Below are positions 1 to 11,745 of a stretch of 64,000 bases of DNA, piece after piece (position 1 is the first letter of the stretch; every line of letters starts with the position of its first letter). Made by a program: the position numbers and the translations under genes. The stretch is from Leishmania infantum JPCM5. Taxonomy: Eukaryota; Euglenozoa; Kinetoplastea; Trypanosomatida; Trypanosomatidae. Below the pieces are notes generated by a model. The model saw only the letters and a program-made list of their open reading frames with translations, was not told the DNA's origin and did not search any database. The DNA is taken from contig NC_009418.2 in the NCBI RefSeq assembly GCF_000002875.2, forward strand, positions 418,130 through 482,129, read 5' to 3'.

Positions 1-336
1 CTGTTCTGCTGCTCGATCTTCCGCTGGGTGTGCCTGGTTCTCAACATCGTTGGCATCTTCACGTTGGGCATTGTCTGGGCGTCCATGGTGGTGACCTACT
101 ACAAGGATGAAGGCGAATCGTGCCCGAATCTTAACAGTGATTTCATCTATGGCAGTGGCTTCTACCTCTTCTTGGTGGCCTGGTGCCTGGATATCATCAA
201 CATCGCCGTCTTGCTGCTCCCGTGCCAGGAGAGGGGTTCTGCCGCGAGTGAAAAGTCCGAGCTTGAGGAGGAGCATGAGCCGGAGGCGGTGCGGATGCAG
301 GAGCCGACACAGCAGGAAGGGGAGGAAATGAAGTGA
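1..336 (+). CDS. Amastin surface glycoprotein, C-terminal part (5' end outside window)
   Basis: The reading frame is open from the first base and ends in TGA, giving the last 111 residues. Two hydrophobic segments are visible (about residues 9-31 and 48-75 of the fragment), and the second ends in the Leu-Leu-Pro-Cys turn that closes the last membrane helix of the complete amastin at 4039-4650. The extracellular signature lies upstream of the window. Amastins are small four-helix surface proteins of trypanosomatids, many of them raised in the intracellular amastigote. Unlike the two complete amastins here, which stop right after the terminal cysteine, this one continues for about 36 further residues that are strongly acidic and rich in Glu, probably a cytosolic tail. 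The family call is firm; the start, length and subfamily cannot be judged. Confidence 0.88.
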   Translation: MFCCSIFRWVCLVLNIVGIFTLGIVWASMVVTYYKDEGESCPNLNSDFIYGSGFYLFLVAWCLDIINIAVLLLPCQERGSAASEKSELEEEHEPEAVRMQEPTQQEGEEMK

Positions 337-1108
337 AGGCGGTGACGGGCAAGCTACTTCGGCTCCGCGGGCTTCTCCGTACAGACGCCATGGGGTGGGG
401 GATCCGGCGGAGCTGATGTCTGCGCGAGAAGGGAGGGAAGACGCGGACTCTCGTCGCTGCTTCTCGCCGGCTCACCTCTCGCGCTGCCGTCTCTCGCGTG
501 TGTGCGTCCTCCCACGCGCGTCTGCTTGGGGGGCTTTTCGGCTTCCTCGCGTGCAAGGTAACCTGCGCTGTGTGGTGGGCAACGCACGCCTGGCGCCGGC
601 AGGCCCACCCACGCCCCGTTCCCCCCCCCTGAGCTCCTCGCCCTCGCTGCCGTGTCGGAGTCGCCCGTCTGACGCTCGCCCGGCGCTCCGTTGGCGATGT
701 GAAGGAGCGAAGGACGACGCGGGACGGTGACACGTGCGCTGCAGGCCTGGAAACGGCGGCGTGGAGGGGGAGCGAAGGAGGGGCAGGTGACCGAGGTGGA
801 CACGGAGGACAAACGTGGCGGTGTGGAGAAACGGACGCCCTCGCACGGAGGACGGGAGGCGCCACGCCACGCCGCATCGATCACCCGCCCCCGCCCCCCT
901 CCACACCCCTCGACACACACGCACGCGCATATGCTGCCGTTTTTTTCGTTTCTCTGTTCGTGCTATCGCTTGATTTGACATTCGCATGTTTCTTTCGATT
1001 TCTCTCGTTTTCGTCTCTCTCCCTATGCAGAGAAGAGCCGCATGGACGTGTGCGTGTGCGTGCCGCCCTGCCATTTTCCCGTTGTGTCTCCGTGCCGCTG
1101 CCCTGCAC
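337..1108. other. Intergenic, 3' UTR of the truncated amastin
   Basis: No coding sequence is supported. GC-rich sequence gives way near 940-1025 to a pyrimidine-rich stretch. Several long open frames exist on both strands, but they encode Arg/Pro/Ser/Ala-rich low-complexity peptides typical of random GC-rich DNA. Confidence 0.6.
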
Positions 1109-2323
1109 TTCGTCTTCCCCGCCCCCTCTCTGCGCGCGTGTGTGTGCGAGGGCGGCTGATCGAGGGGACGACGAGGTGGAGAGCAGCCGCGGCACCGCAG
1201 CGCTGGGGATACATGGGCAGTGTGCAGGAGCAGCGGAGGAGAGGCACGCACACGCACTCTGGCAAGGGAGCGATGGCGCGGAGGCCGCAGGGGAATACGC
1301 AGCGGAGCGAGTGGGTACGGAGGCGGAGCGGAGGCGAGGCAGTGTTGCTTCTCTGTTCGCCCCGCTTGCGTTGGACTCGAGTGTGTCTGCGTATGCGCCC
1401 CCTGCGGCCCTCGGGCCCCTCGCCTCTCTTGCGCGCTTCGCTTCGTTTGTTTCGTTGCTGTGGCTGTCTAACTACACTTTCGAGTCGGCCAGAGTCGCGT
1501 GTGGAGATTATTCACACCATATTACGGCATGCGGCGGCTTGAGGCGACCGAGGGAGGGGCATGGCGTGCAGGCGGAGCACAAGGTGTCAGAGGGCCCTGG
1601 CCTGCGGCTGGCCCACCTCCTCTCTGTGCTCATGCGGCACGCACCTACACCAGCCCCTGCGGCCAGCACGGCTGACGTCGCCGCTTCCGCCCTCGAGGAG
1701 GAAGCCTGGCCGTGGCCTGCCTGGACCGATGCATGCCGCCCACCCGGGTCTGCGTCTGGCGCCGCTAGCGCCGCAGGTGCCCGAGGAATGGACGAGCAAA
1801 GACAAGGCGGGCCGCTAGCGGCATGGCTCGATACCCCAGCAGACGACTTGTCTTCGCCGGCCCGGATGTAGCCGTGGTGCAACAGAGGGGCGTGTGAGCT
1901 GTGCGCGAATGCGTACATGTGCCGACTTGTCCGTCGCGGAGTAAGATTTTTATATTTGAATACGCTGTTTTTCCTGGCAAACACGCGTAGCAGAAACTAA
2001 TAAGTGCAGCGGCATGGCGACGAGTATACATATACACTATACACATATGTCTATCTGTATCTAGAGCGCTGCACCGTCAATCCATCAAAACGCCACGCAC
2101 TTTGTTTTCCCCGCCGACCACCGCCCCCTGTGCTCGCCCGAGCGGGCGGAGCGCGTGCGCGTGCGTCCCTCTCTCCTCGCGCTTCTCCGTTGCTTGCTTT
2201 TTGCTTTCTGTCATTATTGTCTCCGTTCCTCGACTGACTCACCCCAACAGTGTCACCGCCGCCGTTGCCGCCCCATCTTCTCCGAGAGGGGAGGAGCAGG
2301 GGGAGCGCCGAGCATGCTTTTTC
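1109..2323 (+). repeat. Left arm of a 1.2 kb inverted repeat
   Basis: This block reappears as its reverse complement at 62829-64000. The first roughly 500 bases (1109-1630) are essentially identical to the other arm, the middle (about 1640-1960) is clearly diverged, and 1960-2323 is again almost identical. Homology starts where the right arm meets the window end, so the true repeat is probably longer. It stops sharply just after the shared bases GCCGAGC at 2317-2323. A SIDER-like element lies inside the arm. Confidence 0.9.
1481..1945 (+). mobile_element. SIDER-like degenerate retroposon, copy A
   Basis: The sequence starting CGAGTCGGCCAGAGTCGCGTG is shared with 14946 onward, whose upstream flank is unrelated, and this fixes the 5' boundary near 1481. 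The 3' part (a CCCGGATGTAGCCGTGGTG-type stretch, then GACTTGTCCGTCGCGGAGT) is shared with copies at 14946 and 63628 and with the end of the RNase H remnant at 56165-56270. SIDERs are short non-coding retroposons derived from ingi-related elements, common in Leishmania 3' UTRs and reported to affect mRNA stability. Assignment to SIDER1 or SIDER2 was not attempted. Confidence 0.6.
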
Positions 2324-3872
2324 TCTTATTATCCCGCTGATGTATTTCGTGTCGAGCGGAGATTTCGTTTTCGGGTGTTGTTGTGGGGGTGGCGGTGTGT
2401 GAGTGTGCTCGCTCGTTGCCTATGTTGAGTATTGATAATCGTGGAAAGGCTAGGCTTGTGCAGAGTTCAAGTGAAAGGTGAAGAGCAACAACAGCATAAA
2501 AAAAATCGTTGCAGGATGAAAATAAGTTTATTGCGAAACCATGAAAAGGGAGTGCAGTCATATAGTATGTAATGCGAGAAGTGTGTGTCTCGGGGGAGTC
2601 CCCTTTTTTTCCTCGGAACAAAAATAATAGTTTACACAGGTGGCGACAATAACTGCTGAAAAACAAGGAAGAAAGTTGTTTTCAAGTAGTAGGAGCCTGC
2701 GTCTGCGCGTCGTTCTCTGTGGTTCTCTCTTTTCGGCTTGAGCGTGCTTATAGTATATATATATATATATGAGGTAGTTGTTTAACGGTTTTGCTGTCCG
2801 CATTCATGTGGCTTTTCGCTGCCTCCTTTTTTTTCCTTGTTTGTGAGGATGTTGTTCGCCTACGCAGGACAGTGGCAGAAAGCGGAACAACGAAGAAAAA
2901 GCACTGATGAAGAGAAGAGCGACACGGGCGAGGGGAGACGCCGAGAAAAGACGAACACTTAACGAAGAGAGCAAATAGGCTGACCTATGATCCTTTCACC
3001 CCTCCCCCCTCTCCTCACTTCCTCAAAGAAAGAAGACTGAAAACAGACACCTGCCCAAGGGAATGGACCAAGCTAGAGACGATGCCGCTGCAGACGTGTG
3101 CGCCTGTAGCGAATGGAGAGAAAATGGTAGTGGAAGGTAGAAAGGGAAGAGGAGTGAAGCTATCTAGCAAAGAAAGACGGAGGCGATCGGGCGGATGGTG
3201 GACTTTTGCTTGTGCATGTGTGGTCGGGTGGGGAGAAAGCCGAGGAAATAGGCGAGGAGCAGGGGAGGGGGGGGGACGGAAAAGGAGCAGCCATCATGCT
3301 GCTCCATTTCCCTGCCTGTTTGCTTCTTCTGTCTTTCTGTTTCTTTCCCCCTTGCGCACTTTGCCCCCTACACCTCCTCACGTCTGCTTTCGCTCGCGCC
3401 GCAGTGTTCGAGACCTCTCCTTTCACCTAACCTTGGCTCCCGCGTACTCCTTCCCTTTTCTCTCTATGCGGTGTCGCATTTTCGTTCGAAGATGTGGAAC
3501 ACATGCTCACGCCTCTCTGCACGGCTTTGAAGCCCCTGCTTGTATCTCTCTTTTCGCATCTTCTTTCTCCTCTTTCTCCACACGTGCGTACGTTTCGTGA
3601 TGGCGCTCTTTCACACGAATCTCTCTCTATCGTTACACCATGAACGTGCATGCACTCCCCCTCTCCCCCTTGCCATGTACTCATTCAATGCACCATCCTA
3701 CACTTACGTATTGGGCGTCTCCCAGCTCTCTCCTTCGCTCTCCCTCCTTGGCATTTGCTCTCTAACGCCATATTCCTTATATATTTCTTTTTGTTTGTTC
3801 TCCCCCTCATTCACGATTTTACGTTTGTTCTCTTTTCTGTGCATGTGTGTCTTTGGTTTGTCTTACTTCTTA

Positions 3873-3873
<1 letters not shown>

Positions 3874-3904
<31 letters not shown>
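3874..3904 (+). repeat. (CA)n microsatellite
   Basis: About 15 uninterrupted CA units, followed by the pyrimidine tract that precedes the amastin start. Likely to vary in length between strains. Confidence 0.9.
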
Positions 3905-3905
<1 letters not shown>

Positions 3906-3921
3906 GATCTAATCACCTGCG

Positions 3922-3977
3922 GCTGCCCCCCTCCCCTCCCTACGTCGATTGTGCCATTTCACATTTCTTCTAGGCAG
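3922..3977 (+). promoter_or_regulatory. Putative spliced-leader acceptor for the 4039 amastin
   Basis: A CT-rich tract (CCCCCCTCCCCTCCC near 3925) and a second run ending CTTCTAG at 3973 precede the ATG by about 65 bases. The pattern polypyrimidine tract, AG, short 5' UTR fits kinetoplastid trans-splicing. The AG at 3977 is an alternative. Inferred from sequence only. Confidence 0.4.
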
Positions 3978-4038
3978 AGCCGCTGACTCTTCCTCTGCGC
4001 CAATAAAAGTGCCACCCGCTTGCGTGTGTACTTGAAAA

Positions 4039-4650
4039 ATGAGCCACTCTTTTTGCCGCGTCGGCATTGCCATCTACTGCATTCTACAGCTCATCGCCTT
4101 CATATTCATCCTTGCTGGAACCCTGATTGACCAATTCCGCGTACAGAACGTGGATGTACTCAGCAACAGCCCGTGCCTGACGATATGGGGCTTCAAGGAC
4201 AAGTGCATCTCGCTCAAGTGGAGTGTCCTGACCAAGGACTTATGGAAGGGCTGCCCTCAGCGCCTGAAGCGCTTCAACGCGGCTGAGGCTCTGAGCATTG
4301 CTGCCGTCCTCATCAGTGCTCTGGCGTGCCTCATCGGATTTGTCATGCTGTGCTGCTGCCGCTGCTTGCGCTGGCTTTGCCTAATTCTGAACATTCTGGC
4401 CACCCTCTGTGGCTGTGCCGTCACCGCACTCATGATCGACGCCTTCTACAACAACCATGAGGAAGGCCTTCAGCATTACAACAACTCCTGCTACGCGCTC
4501 CGCCAGAACGGCTCCGTCATTCGTCCTTCGGCCATCGTAGATGGCAATCCAGTGGCCACTCATTACAATTACGGTGCCGGCTTTGCCATTTACATTGTTG
4601 GCTGGGGCCTCTGCTTCATCAACATCTTTTTTCTCATGCTGCCGTGCTAA
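4039..4650 (+). CDS. Amastin-like surface protein
   Basis: A complete 203-aa gene in the usual amastin size range, starting at the first ATG after a pyrimidine tract. The N-terminal hydrophobic segment (about 8-30) is followed by the amastin signature at residues 46-56, Cys-Leu-Thr-Ile-Trp-Gly-Phe-Lys-Asp-Lys-Cys. This fits the family consensus with its two invariant cysteines and the Trp-Gly core. Further hydrophobic segments lie at about 83-106, 110-133 and 177-201, giving the four-helix amastin topology. The Cys-rich turn at 105-108 joins helices 2 and 3. The protein is predicted at the cell surface; the family is linked to amastigote survival in the host cell, but this copy's role is not known. 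Amastin mRNAs are usually regulated through the 3' UTR, and no such element is proven here. Confidence 0.92.
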   Translation: MSHSFCRVGIAIYCILQLIAFIFILAGTLIDQFRVQNVDVLSNSPCLTIWGFKDKCISLKWSVLTKDLWKGCPQRLKRFNAAEALSIAAVLISALACLIGFVMLCCCRCLRWLCLILNILATLCGCAVTALMIDAFYNNHEEGLQHYNNSCYALRQNGSVIRPSAIVDGNPVATHYNYGAGFAIYIVGWGLCFINIFFLMLPC

Positions 4651-7600
4651 AGGGACGTGCCTCTCAGCTTTTCCCCTCCGGTTACTCCCTCCCGTCGGCC
4701 AAATGAGGTATGATTGTGCCCTTGCGCCACGATGATTTCGCACACAGCTGCTGTCTTGTCCCGTGCGCGAGTGCGCCGCCTTCCAGGCACGCGAATAGGG
4801 CAAAAACAGAGGTTTCTAAGATCAAACAAAAAAGCGTCTGAGGAGGCCAGCGCGATAGAGGAGATAGCACAGAGACATCAGAGCGCGCCGGGCCTGTATG
4901 TGTGTACGTCTATGCTTGTGCGTTATCACTGAAAACTTGCACGCGCAAACACACTCATGTACGGCGCATTCGCATGGAATCAAGTATATACATATATATG
5001 CTCATCTTTCGCTGTTGCATTCTTGTTAACTCCTCGCCTGTTTTCCCGATTCCCTGATTTTGCGCGCTCGAATCCCAGTGATGGTGCTCGAGGCCTTTTC
5101 TTCCGTGAGAAACGTCTCTTCCTCACCTTCTTACTCGTTTTTTTTTTTGCGCTCGTAGCAGTGGTCTGGCCGTATTTTTTCTTCGCGCCTGCATTGTCCA
5201 TTTCTTTGCGTATGCGGGGGCCGGCTCCTTTCATGTCTCATTTTTTTTTTTTATGTCCCTCGTCGTTGTGTATAGCAGGTAGACAGCAATGCTCGATTGA
5301 TGGAGACGAGGCGGTGGAGAGAACATGTGTGCAAAGCATGTCGCAGGCGGCGCGCGCCAGTGGCGTTCGAGCATCGAGCGGGACGCGGGAGCGAGAAAAC
5401 GGACCGCCGGCCATATAGGAAAACTGCGAAAAGTGGGACGAGGTCAATGAAGGATGAGGAGCGAGGCAAGCAAGGAAGGAAGAGGACAGGCCGCTGAGGA
5501 TAATCTTGGACGCTGATGTAACAAGAGAGCAACGAAACCAAGCTGCTTCTGCAATGCAAAACTGCCTTCATCCTCTCTCTCTCGCCACACATGCGGGCAC
5601 GATCAGATAGGAATCCTGCGCGTTTCTCTAGTTTACGGCCTCTTTGCCTTCTCATCTTTCACGCCGCTTTCCTTACAGTCCTTCAACTTTTACCCCCCCC
5701 CCCCTGGACGGCCCTCCTCCCGTTTCCAGCACGCGAGTCCGTCATGCATGTCTGCATCATGCCTCTCTCCTCACGCATGTGATCATCTCCATACAAGAAC
5801 CTTCGAATGCGTCTGCCTCTCCCTTTCGCGTTTTTATTTTCTTCTTTTCTCTGTCTGTTGTGTCCCGCTGCCTTTCTTGATCTCAGGATGTGCTTTTAGA
5901 AAACTCGCACACGCACCTGTGCCACGTCACGTGGTAACGCCACGGCGCACGTCCTTCTGTTTTCCGCGTGCCCCTTTGCCACCGATATATATATATATAT
6001 GTATGGCGGCGCTCTCTCTTCGTTTTCATTGTCTTGACATCCGCGCTGGCGACGACGCTCTTACGTGAGGCCACTCCCCCTCCCTCCCCACTCTTTTTTT
6101 TTTTGCGGTCGCCACAGCTCTTCGTTCTTTGTTTATATATATTTTCTCTCGGTACACATTTGCTTTTTGTTTCTGCCGACGTCTTTTTCTGGTTTTGGTT
6201 GTTTAGCTCGTTGATGGGCTCTCTCTTTGCGCGTGCTTGCATGTGTGTCTGTGCGCGGCCCATGCCATCTCGCCTCTTCTTTTCGTTCCGCAGCTCTCCT
6301 GCGTCGGCATCCTGTATTCTTCCCGAAGACAAGTCATCCTCTTCCTCTGGCTCTTCCCCCTTTTTTTCGCTGTTGCCTTTTTGGTGATGATCACGCTTCC
6401 ACGGCTGCTGCCTGTTTCTGCACCAGCTTGTCGTCTATGCTCCCCACACGGCTATATTGCGTGCGTGTGCTCAAGTCGCCTGCCGTTTCCATCTCGTCTG
6501 TGTGACTTTGTACCGCGCAGCAACCCCCCGCCAACGGTGCCGTGAGCCTTCACGCTCTTCGCCTTGCCTCCGCCTGTTCCCTGTCTGTCACTCCGTCTTT
6601 TTACCGTTCTACAGCGTGTCGCGAGTCTTTTTGTTTCCATGTCTGTTGTTGATGATGTTATCGGACCTCATCATGTTGCCACACTCGCATGCACATTATC
6701 TGTCCACGCACGTGTGTGCACCTGCTACTTGCTGCTTGTGCGCGCGTGTGCGTCTGTGTGTGTACACCGCCAAAAAAACGAGCAACGGGGGGGGGGAAGC
6801 CGCTGTAGCGTGGGCAAAGGGGTGGAGGGGGAGGGGGCGATAAGTGGAAGGTGTGGCGGGTCGCTGCTTTGTGATAAAACGGAGACAAAGCCGAAAACAC
6901 GTCCAGCGGGGCGCAGGCACCCACGCAGACAAAAGGAAAAGACACCTCAGATGATGGGGTCGCCTTTAGTGTGCAGCAGATCTCCACCAGCGAGGCTGTG
7001 CGCGTTTCGTTTCTTCTTTTTTTTTGGTTTTACATGTCTTTTCTGCCCTCTCGTCGATTTTCTTTCGTTTTATGGTATTTGCGTGTATTGCTTCTCTCTC
7101 GTTTCGTTGCGTGGACGCTCTCCGGTCTCCCACGTCCTTCTTTTTTTCCACACTGCCTTTGTTTTTAAATTTTTATCTTTGTTGCTCGCTTCTTCTCCAG
7201 CTTTCACAACTGACCGAAACCACACCACACCCCGATGATACCCGTGTATACCCAGTTCCACCTGTGGCCCCTCGACTTTTTGCGCACCTCACCGCCCTCC
7301 GTGACCATATCTGTATTCCCCTTCTTCTGCGTGTTGCTCGACAGACGATGTGCGTGAGCGGGACTCGACGCGTGTGCGCACCTCTCTCTCTGTCTGTCTT
7401 TAGGTGTGTGTGTGCAAGCGCATTTTTCTTTCTCTTCTTGGACTTCCCATTCACTACTGCGTTCCCTCCTCACTCGTAGATGATCACGGCGTAGACGTGT
7501 AAAAGCCTTCACACGCCGTTCCAGAGCTCAGGGAACATCAAGAGCAGTCAAAAGAAGCACATACATACACATGCAGCCGACACAAAATCAGCCGCATTGT

Positions 7601-10600
7601 TTTTTTTTATTTTCGTGCTGTCTGCCCTATCCATATGCCCTCCCCCCTCCTTCTTCCCTCCTCCTCCTCTGCACTTTATCCAGAAGACACACACACACAC
7701 ACAAAAGGATACACATCAAGCAAAGGAGAAAGACGAACCAACGCAGACGATGAGAAGAGCGAAGAGAGGATCAACGATAAAGTATGCGTAGTTTCGTGTG
7801 ACTGTGTGACTGTAGTGGAGCTTGAAAGGATGAGAACCACAGTGTGTGTGTGCGCGCTTGTACAGAAGGAAGAAGGAAAAAGGAACAGCAGCCAAGAACA
7901 GAGGTACTACTGAATGGCCACACCGAAAATGTCAGATGCCTAGCGCCTTTTTTGTTCTTTCTGTTGTCTCTGTCTTCCTGATGTTCTCCCCTCGCGTCTT
8001 TCTCTTGTCTATGCCGCCGCCCCGCCTCGCCCCTTTTCTCTATTCTCTTCAGTCAGCAATATCCTCGCGCTTCTCTCACCTTTACCCTTTTACTTGTTTG
8101 TTTTTCGTCATTCTTCTGCATGCCTCTCCACGGCTGCGCTTGCCTCCCTGTTCCTTCCTTTCTTCGCGCTGTTTCGGTGTTTACTTCTATTGTGCATCGT
8201 GGGCGTGTTCTCCGTGTTGGCTCCGCTCCCTCGCTATCCTCCTCCCTTTTGGTCGTCGAACGAGGAATCCTTATATAAATCCTTGTCTGCCGCCTGCTGA
8301 GCGTGCGAAGACCTTTTCGGACCTCATTGCCGGGCCAAGAAGTACACGAAAAAAGAAACAAGAAGGGGTGAGGGAGGGGCAAAATTGCTGACAGGCGATC
8401 ATCACCGCAGCAGCTGAGACGAGCGTGAATGTGGTTTTGCCTGTGAATTCGGAGATGATTCTTTTCGTGCCTGTCTCTATTTCTATTTTCTTTTCCATAT
8501 TTCTTTCCTCGAATGGGCCGGTGATGCGCGCGCCCCCAGTGAGAGAACTAGCGGATGCCTTCCAGTTTTTGCGTGTTTTTGTTGCCTCCTTTCTCATTTC
8601 GTTCTTCGCGCGCGCGTAAGCGTGATTGTGAGTTTTTCTTTGCATCTGTGATACGCTCTTGCTTCATGGGTTACTCCCGTTTTTTTTTTCGTTCTCTTCT
8701 GTCGTTCTCTCTCGAGGTCTCTGACGCTTCATTGCACACCTGTCCACCGCCCTCTTCTCCCTCCCCTCTCTCCACATCGGCCGTGTTCGAGGTTGCGCCT
8801 TGTTTCTTATGCTTTTTTTTTGAAGCCGGTGCTCTTCCTTATATTCTGTGGGTTTCTTCCTGTTGTGTTCCCTCTGTTTTCCGGCTTGATCCATTCCCTT
8901 GTGACTCCTCCTTTGCTTCCCCCCTCTCTTTTGCTGTGTTGGCGGCTACTCGTGTCACGGCGAAACAAGTCAAGGGCATGCTTCACAAGTATCGATAACA
9001 GCAACAGCGGATAAGAAGGGAAAAGGGGCATTTCTCTGCGAAAAAGGCAACAACAAAGAAATAAAGTTGGAGTAGTCGACTATGCATGCCTGGTTATAAG
9101 CGCACCTATCTGCACCCCTCCCTGCGCCACTGCCTCTCTCCCCTTCCCTTCGAACACACGCACACCCACACCCACACCAGGCGCGGGCTCAAGGCGACCA
9201 AAATCCTCGACGCGCGATAGAGAGGGATAGAGAGGAGTGATGCGGCACGTCCACGAGCGCGAGCGAAAAGCGGCATCAGAGACTATGGGCGAAGAAAAAA
9301 AAGACTGGGGAAGACAACGATCAAAGCCTCTCTTCCCTTTTTTGGTCTATTTTTGGAAAGCAGCATGGGGGAGCGAAAAAAAGGGAAAACGAGCAACGAT
9401 GCCCAATTTCTAAAAAAAATACTCGGCTCTTCTCTCTTCTAACGGCTCTTAAACGAAACGTGCGTTCACCCGCACGCGCACAGGGACAGGCAGACACAAA
9501 GGCGCACAAATGAATGAGGTGTACATCATGATGCATGGAAGTGTCGTTCGTTGTGACCGTACGTTGCGAAGGAAACTGTGCTGTCGCGTGCCGGCACTAA
9601 CCGTGGTGTTTTGCAGGCTCGTGAGTTTTAGACGCATGTGCAAAGCATGTGTGAAGGGCATAGTATAATCGAATCCCACTCCCTAAACCTCCACCAAATA
9701 CCAAAACAAAATGGTAGGCACGAGGGACAGAGAGCTGCCAGTATCGGAGTTTTGCAACTCTAGTGGCTTGTGCCCCTCTCTTCTTCCTTCGCGCCTCTCC
9801 TTTGTTCCGCACCCGCGAATCCAAACACTGAGGAGCGAGTGGCCAGCTCATGCATCCATGTTGCTCAGCTTCCGCCACCTCAAGCTGGCTACTTATCTAG
9901 CCTCTCATGCCGATACACAGCCAAGCACTCGCTTCACTCTTTTATTTACTGTGCCCTCTCTCCGCTCCGCTCCTCCGATGACCTAAATTTCCCTGGTTGT
10001 CAAAACTCAACCATAAAATGTAAAACTTCTACCTGTATACACGTCTTTTTATTTTCACATCGTTTTCGTTTCTGCCCCGAACGCGTTTCGGCGTCGTGGG
10101 AACATGCACACACACACACACATGCATACACGCCTATACACACACACACACACACAAAGCACTCTTGAACAGATTTCTCGGTGTTCCACTTTCTATTCGC
10201 CACGTCGAACACGACTGCCAAACATACCGTGTGCCTCAGCTTCGCTCTCTCTTTGACTTTTTCTTATTGCCTTCCTCCTTTTTTTTTGCCTCGTCTTTTC
10301 CTTGTTTCGCCGCTTCGTTTCGCACACATCCCCCTTTTTTTGTGTGTGTGCAGCTCTCACAAGTCCCTCTCTCCTCCCACTCCTCCGAGCCTTCCTCATC
10401 TCCCCTCTCGTTGCCTCCTGTTATCTTTTTTTTTCGTTTTTTTTTGTTTCTTTCTCATCACGGTCTAAAATAGAAATTGAAGGTGCTATTAAGCACATTG
10501 TATCCACATCCTTGACTTGTGTCTGTGTGTGCGTGAGTGTTTTTCTCTTTCCTTCTTTGTCGTCGTTCTCTTTCTCTCTCCGAATGTTTTTGTTCTCTTT

Positions 10601-11163
10601 CTGCATTCTTTCTCATCTTCGCTGTTGGTAGCTGACGCGCCGACTCACACCGTGCCTACACTCCTACGGTTATACGCTCACAGACACAGGCATTGCCCAC
10701 TTGCTCCATTCTCCTCCAAACTCTGCCCCTCACTGCAACAAAAAAAAGAAAAAACAGAAAGGCTAAAAAAATACACGCACACACACACGCGATCAGGAGC
10801 GCATTCCTCCTCTTTTTTTTATTAGGGATCTGGACATTGTGGTGGCCCCTCTTTTTTTCTCGTATAGTTTCCGTTTTCGCGCATCTTTTGCTCTCTCTTT
10901 CCGTCCACGTTCTTCTTCGTCCCTTTTACCCCGGCCTCTCCTGCCCCCCCCTCACGCACACACTCGCTTACACCGCCTTCCGCTCTCTCTTAGTTTCGTC
11001 TTTCTGTTCTTCCGTCTGCATTCTCTGTGAGCAGCTACTCATCCCCGCATATACAACGGCGGAAACGAAGCAGCACGGGCACATCAGCGTACAACTACAC
11101 GCACTTTACACCCCCAAACAGAGGACGATCCCTCCTCCCCTTCCTGCTCCAACAACAACAAAA
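4651..11163. other. 6.5 kb intergenic region between amastins
   Basis: No gene is supported on either strand. The plus strand is dominated by long T/C-rich tracts (for example 5620-5880, 6060-6660, 7000-7480, 7580-7690, 7930-8260 and 10240-10640) with short purine-rich islands. TA repeats occur near 5984-6000, and CA repeats near 7684-7700 and 10107-10158. All open frames are Ser/Leu/Phe/Cys-rich readings of pyrimidine DNA. The length is large for a single spacer, so a non-coding RNA or a long regulated 3' UTR for the upstream amastin is possible. Confidence 0.6.
10866..11034 (+). promoter_or_regulatory. Putative spliced-leader acceptor region for the 11164 amastin
   Basis: A dense pyrimidine tract at about 10880-10990 ends in TCTCTTAG at 10993, with a second candidate, CAG, at 11034. 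Either would give a 5' UTR of 130-170 bases before the ATG at 11164. Inferred from pattern only. Confidence 0.4.
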
Positions 11164-11745
11164 ATGGGCTGCATTTCCGGGATAATATTCGGCATCCTCC
11201 AGTTTGTGGCGCTACTCTTCATCGCTGTTGGCACCCCGCTGGCGATGTACATGCCACTGAACGACAATGCTCTCCACATCCACAACGGCTACTGCATTTC
11301 GCTGTGGGGGATTCGCGATAGATGCTTGATATTGCTGTACTCGGTTAGTCCTAACGATGTCTGGGCTGAGTGCAACGGCCGCGTGGGTCGCTTCAAAACG
11401 GCGCAGGTGTGCGCCATTGCGGGTGCCGTCATCCTCGCTGCTTCGATGCTGGGAAGCTTTCTGGATGCGTGCTGCTGCTACTGCATCAAGTACGTGTGTG
11501 TTTTGCTGAACTTACTGGCCGCGGCTCTGCTTGCAGTCAGCTGGGGCTGCATGCTGGATTGCTATGTGCATAATCAAGGTAGCCATATTGTCGGTAACGT
11601 GGACGTGTGCACGCAAATGCGCAACTTCACCGGCGTTGATAACGCACACCCCGAGGGAATGCAGCTAGGCGCTGGTTTTGCTCTTCTCATTGCCGCCTTC
11701 GTTATCAGCTTCGTGAACATCTTTGTCATGTTTATTCCGTGCTGA
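11164..11745 (+). CDS. Amastin-like surface protein
   Basis: A complete 193-aa protein. The ATG at 11164 follows an A-rich leader, and the frame upstream of it is low-complexity, so a longer start is not credible. The amastin signature is at residues 44-54, Cys-Ile-Ser-Leu-Trp-Gly-Ile-Arg-Asp-Arg-Cys. Hydrophobic segments at about 6-29, 79-101, 108-131 and 169-191 give four membrane helices, and a Cys cluster (103-107) lies between helices 2 and 3, as in the 4039 copy. The protein ends right after the final helix at Ile-Pro-Cys. It shares the plan but only limited identity with the amastin at 4039, so the two are old paralogues and not a recent tandem duplication. Confidence 0.92.
   Translation: MGCISGIIFGILQFVALLFIAVGTPLAMYMPLNDNALHIHNGYCISLWGIRDRCLILLYSVSPNDVWAECNGRVGRFKTAQVCAIAGAVILAASMLGSFLDACCCYCIKYVCVLLNLLAAALLAVSWGCMLDCYVHNQGSHIVGNVDVCTQMRNFTGVDNAHPEGMQLGAGFALLIAAFVISFVNIFVMFIPC

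Larger units (their letters stand above)
2324..4038. other. Intergenic with microsatellites, upstream of the second amastin
   Basis: No gene is seen. A short TA repeat lies near 2754-2770 and a CA repeat at about 3874-3904. From about 3300 the plus strand is strongly pyrimidine-rich, as expected ahead of a trans-splice acceptor. Confidence 0.6.

Noticed and set aside
699..1871. Open frame of 390 codons on the plus strand
   Set aside because: Low-complexity Arg/Ala/Ser/Pro translation crossing a pyrimidine tract, an inverted-repeat arm and a SIDER-like element; composition fits GC-rich spacer DNA.
10693..11163. N-terminal extension of the 11164 amastin
   Set aside because: The in-frame region is read from polypyrimidine and A-rich leader DNA; amastins begin with the hydrophobic segment found right after ATG 11164.
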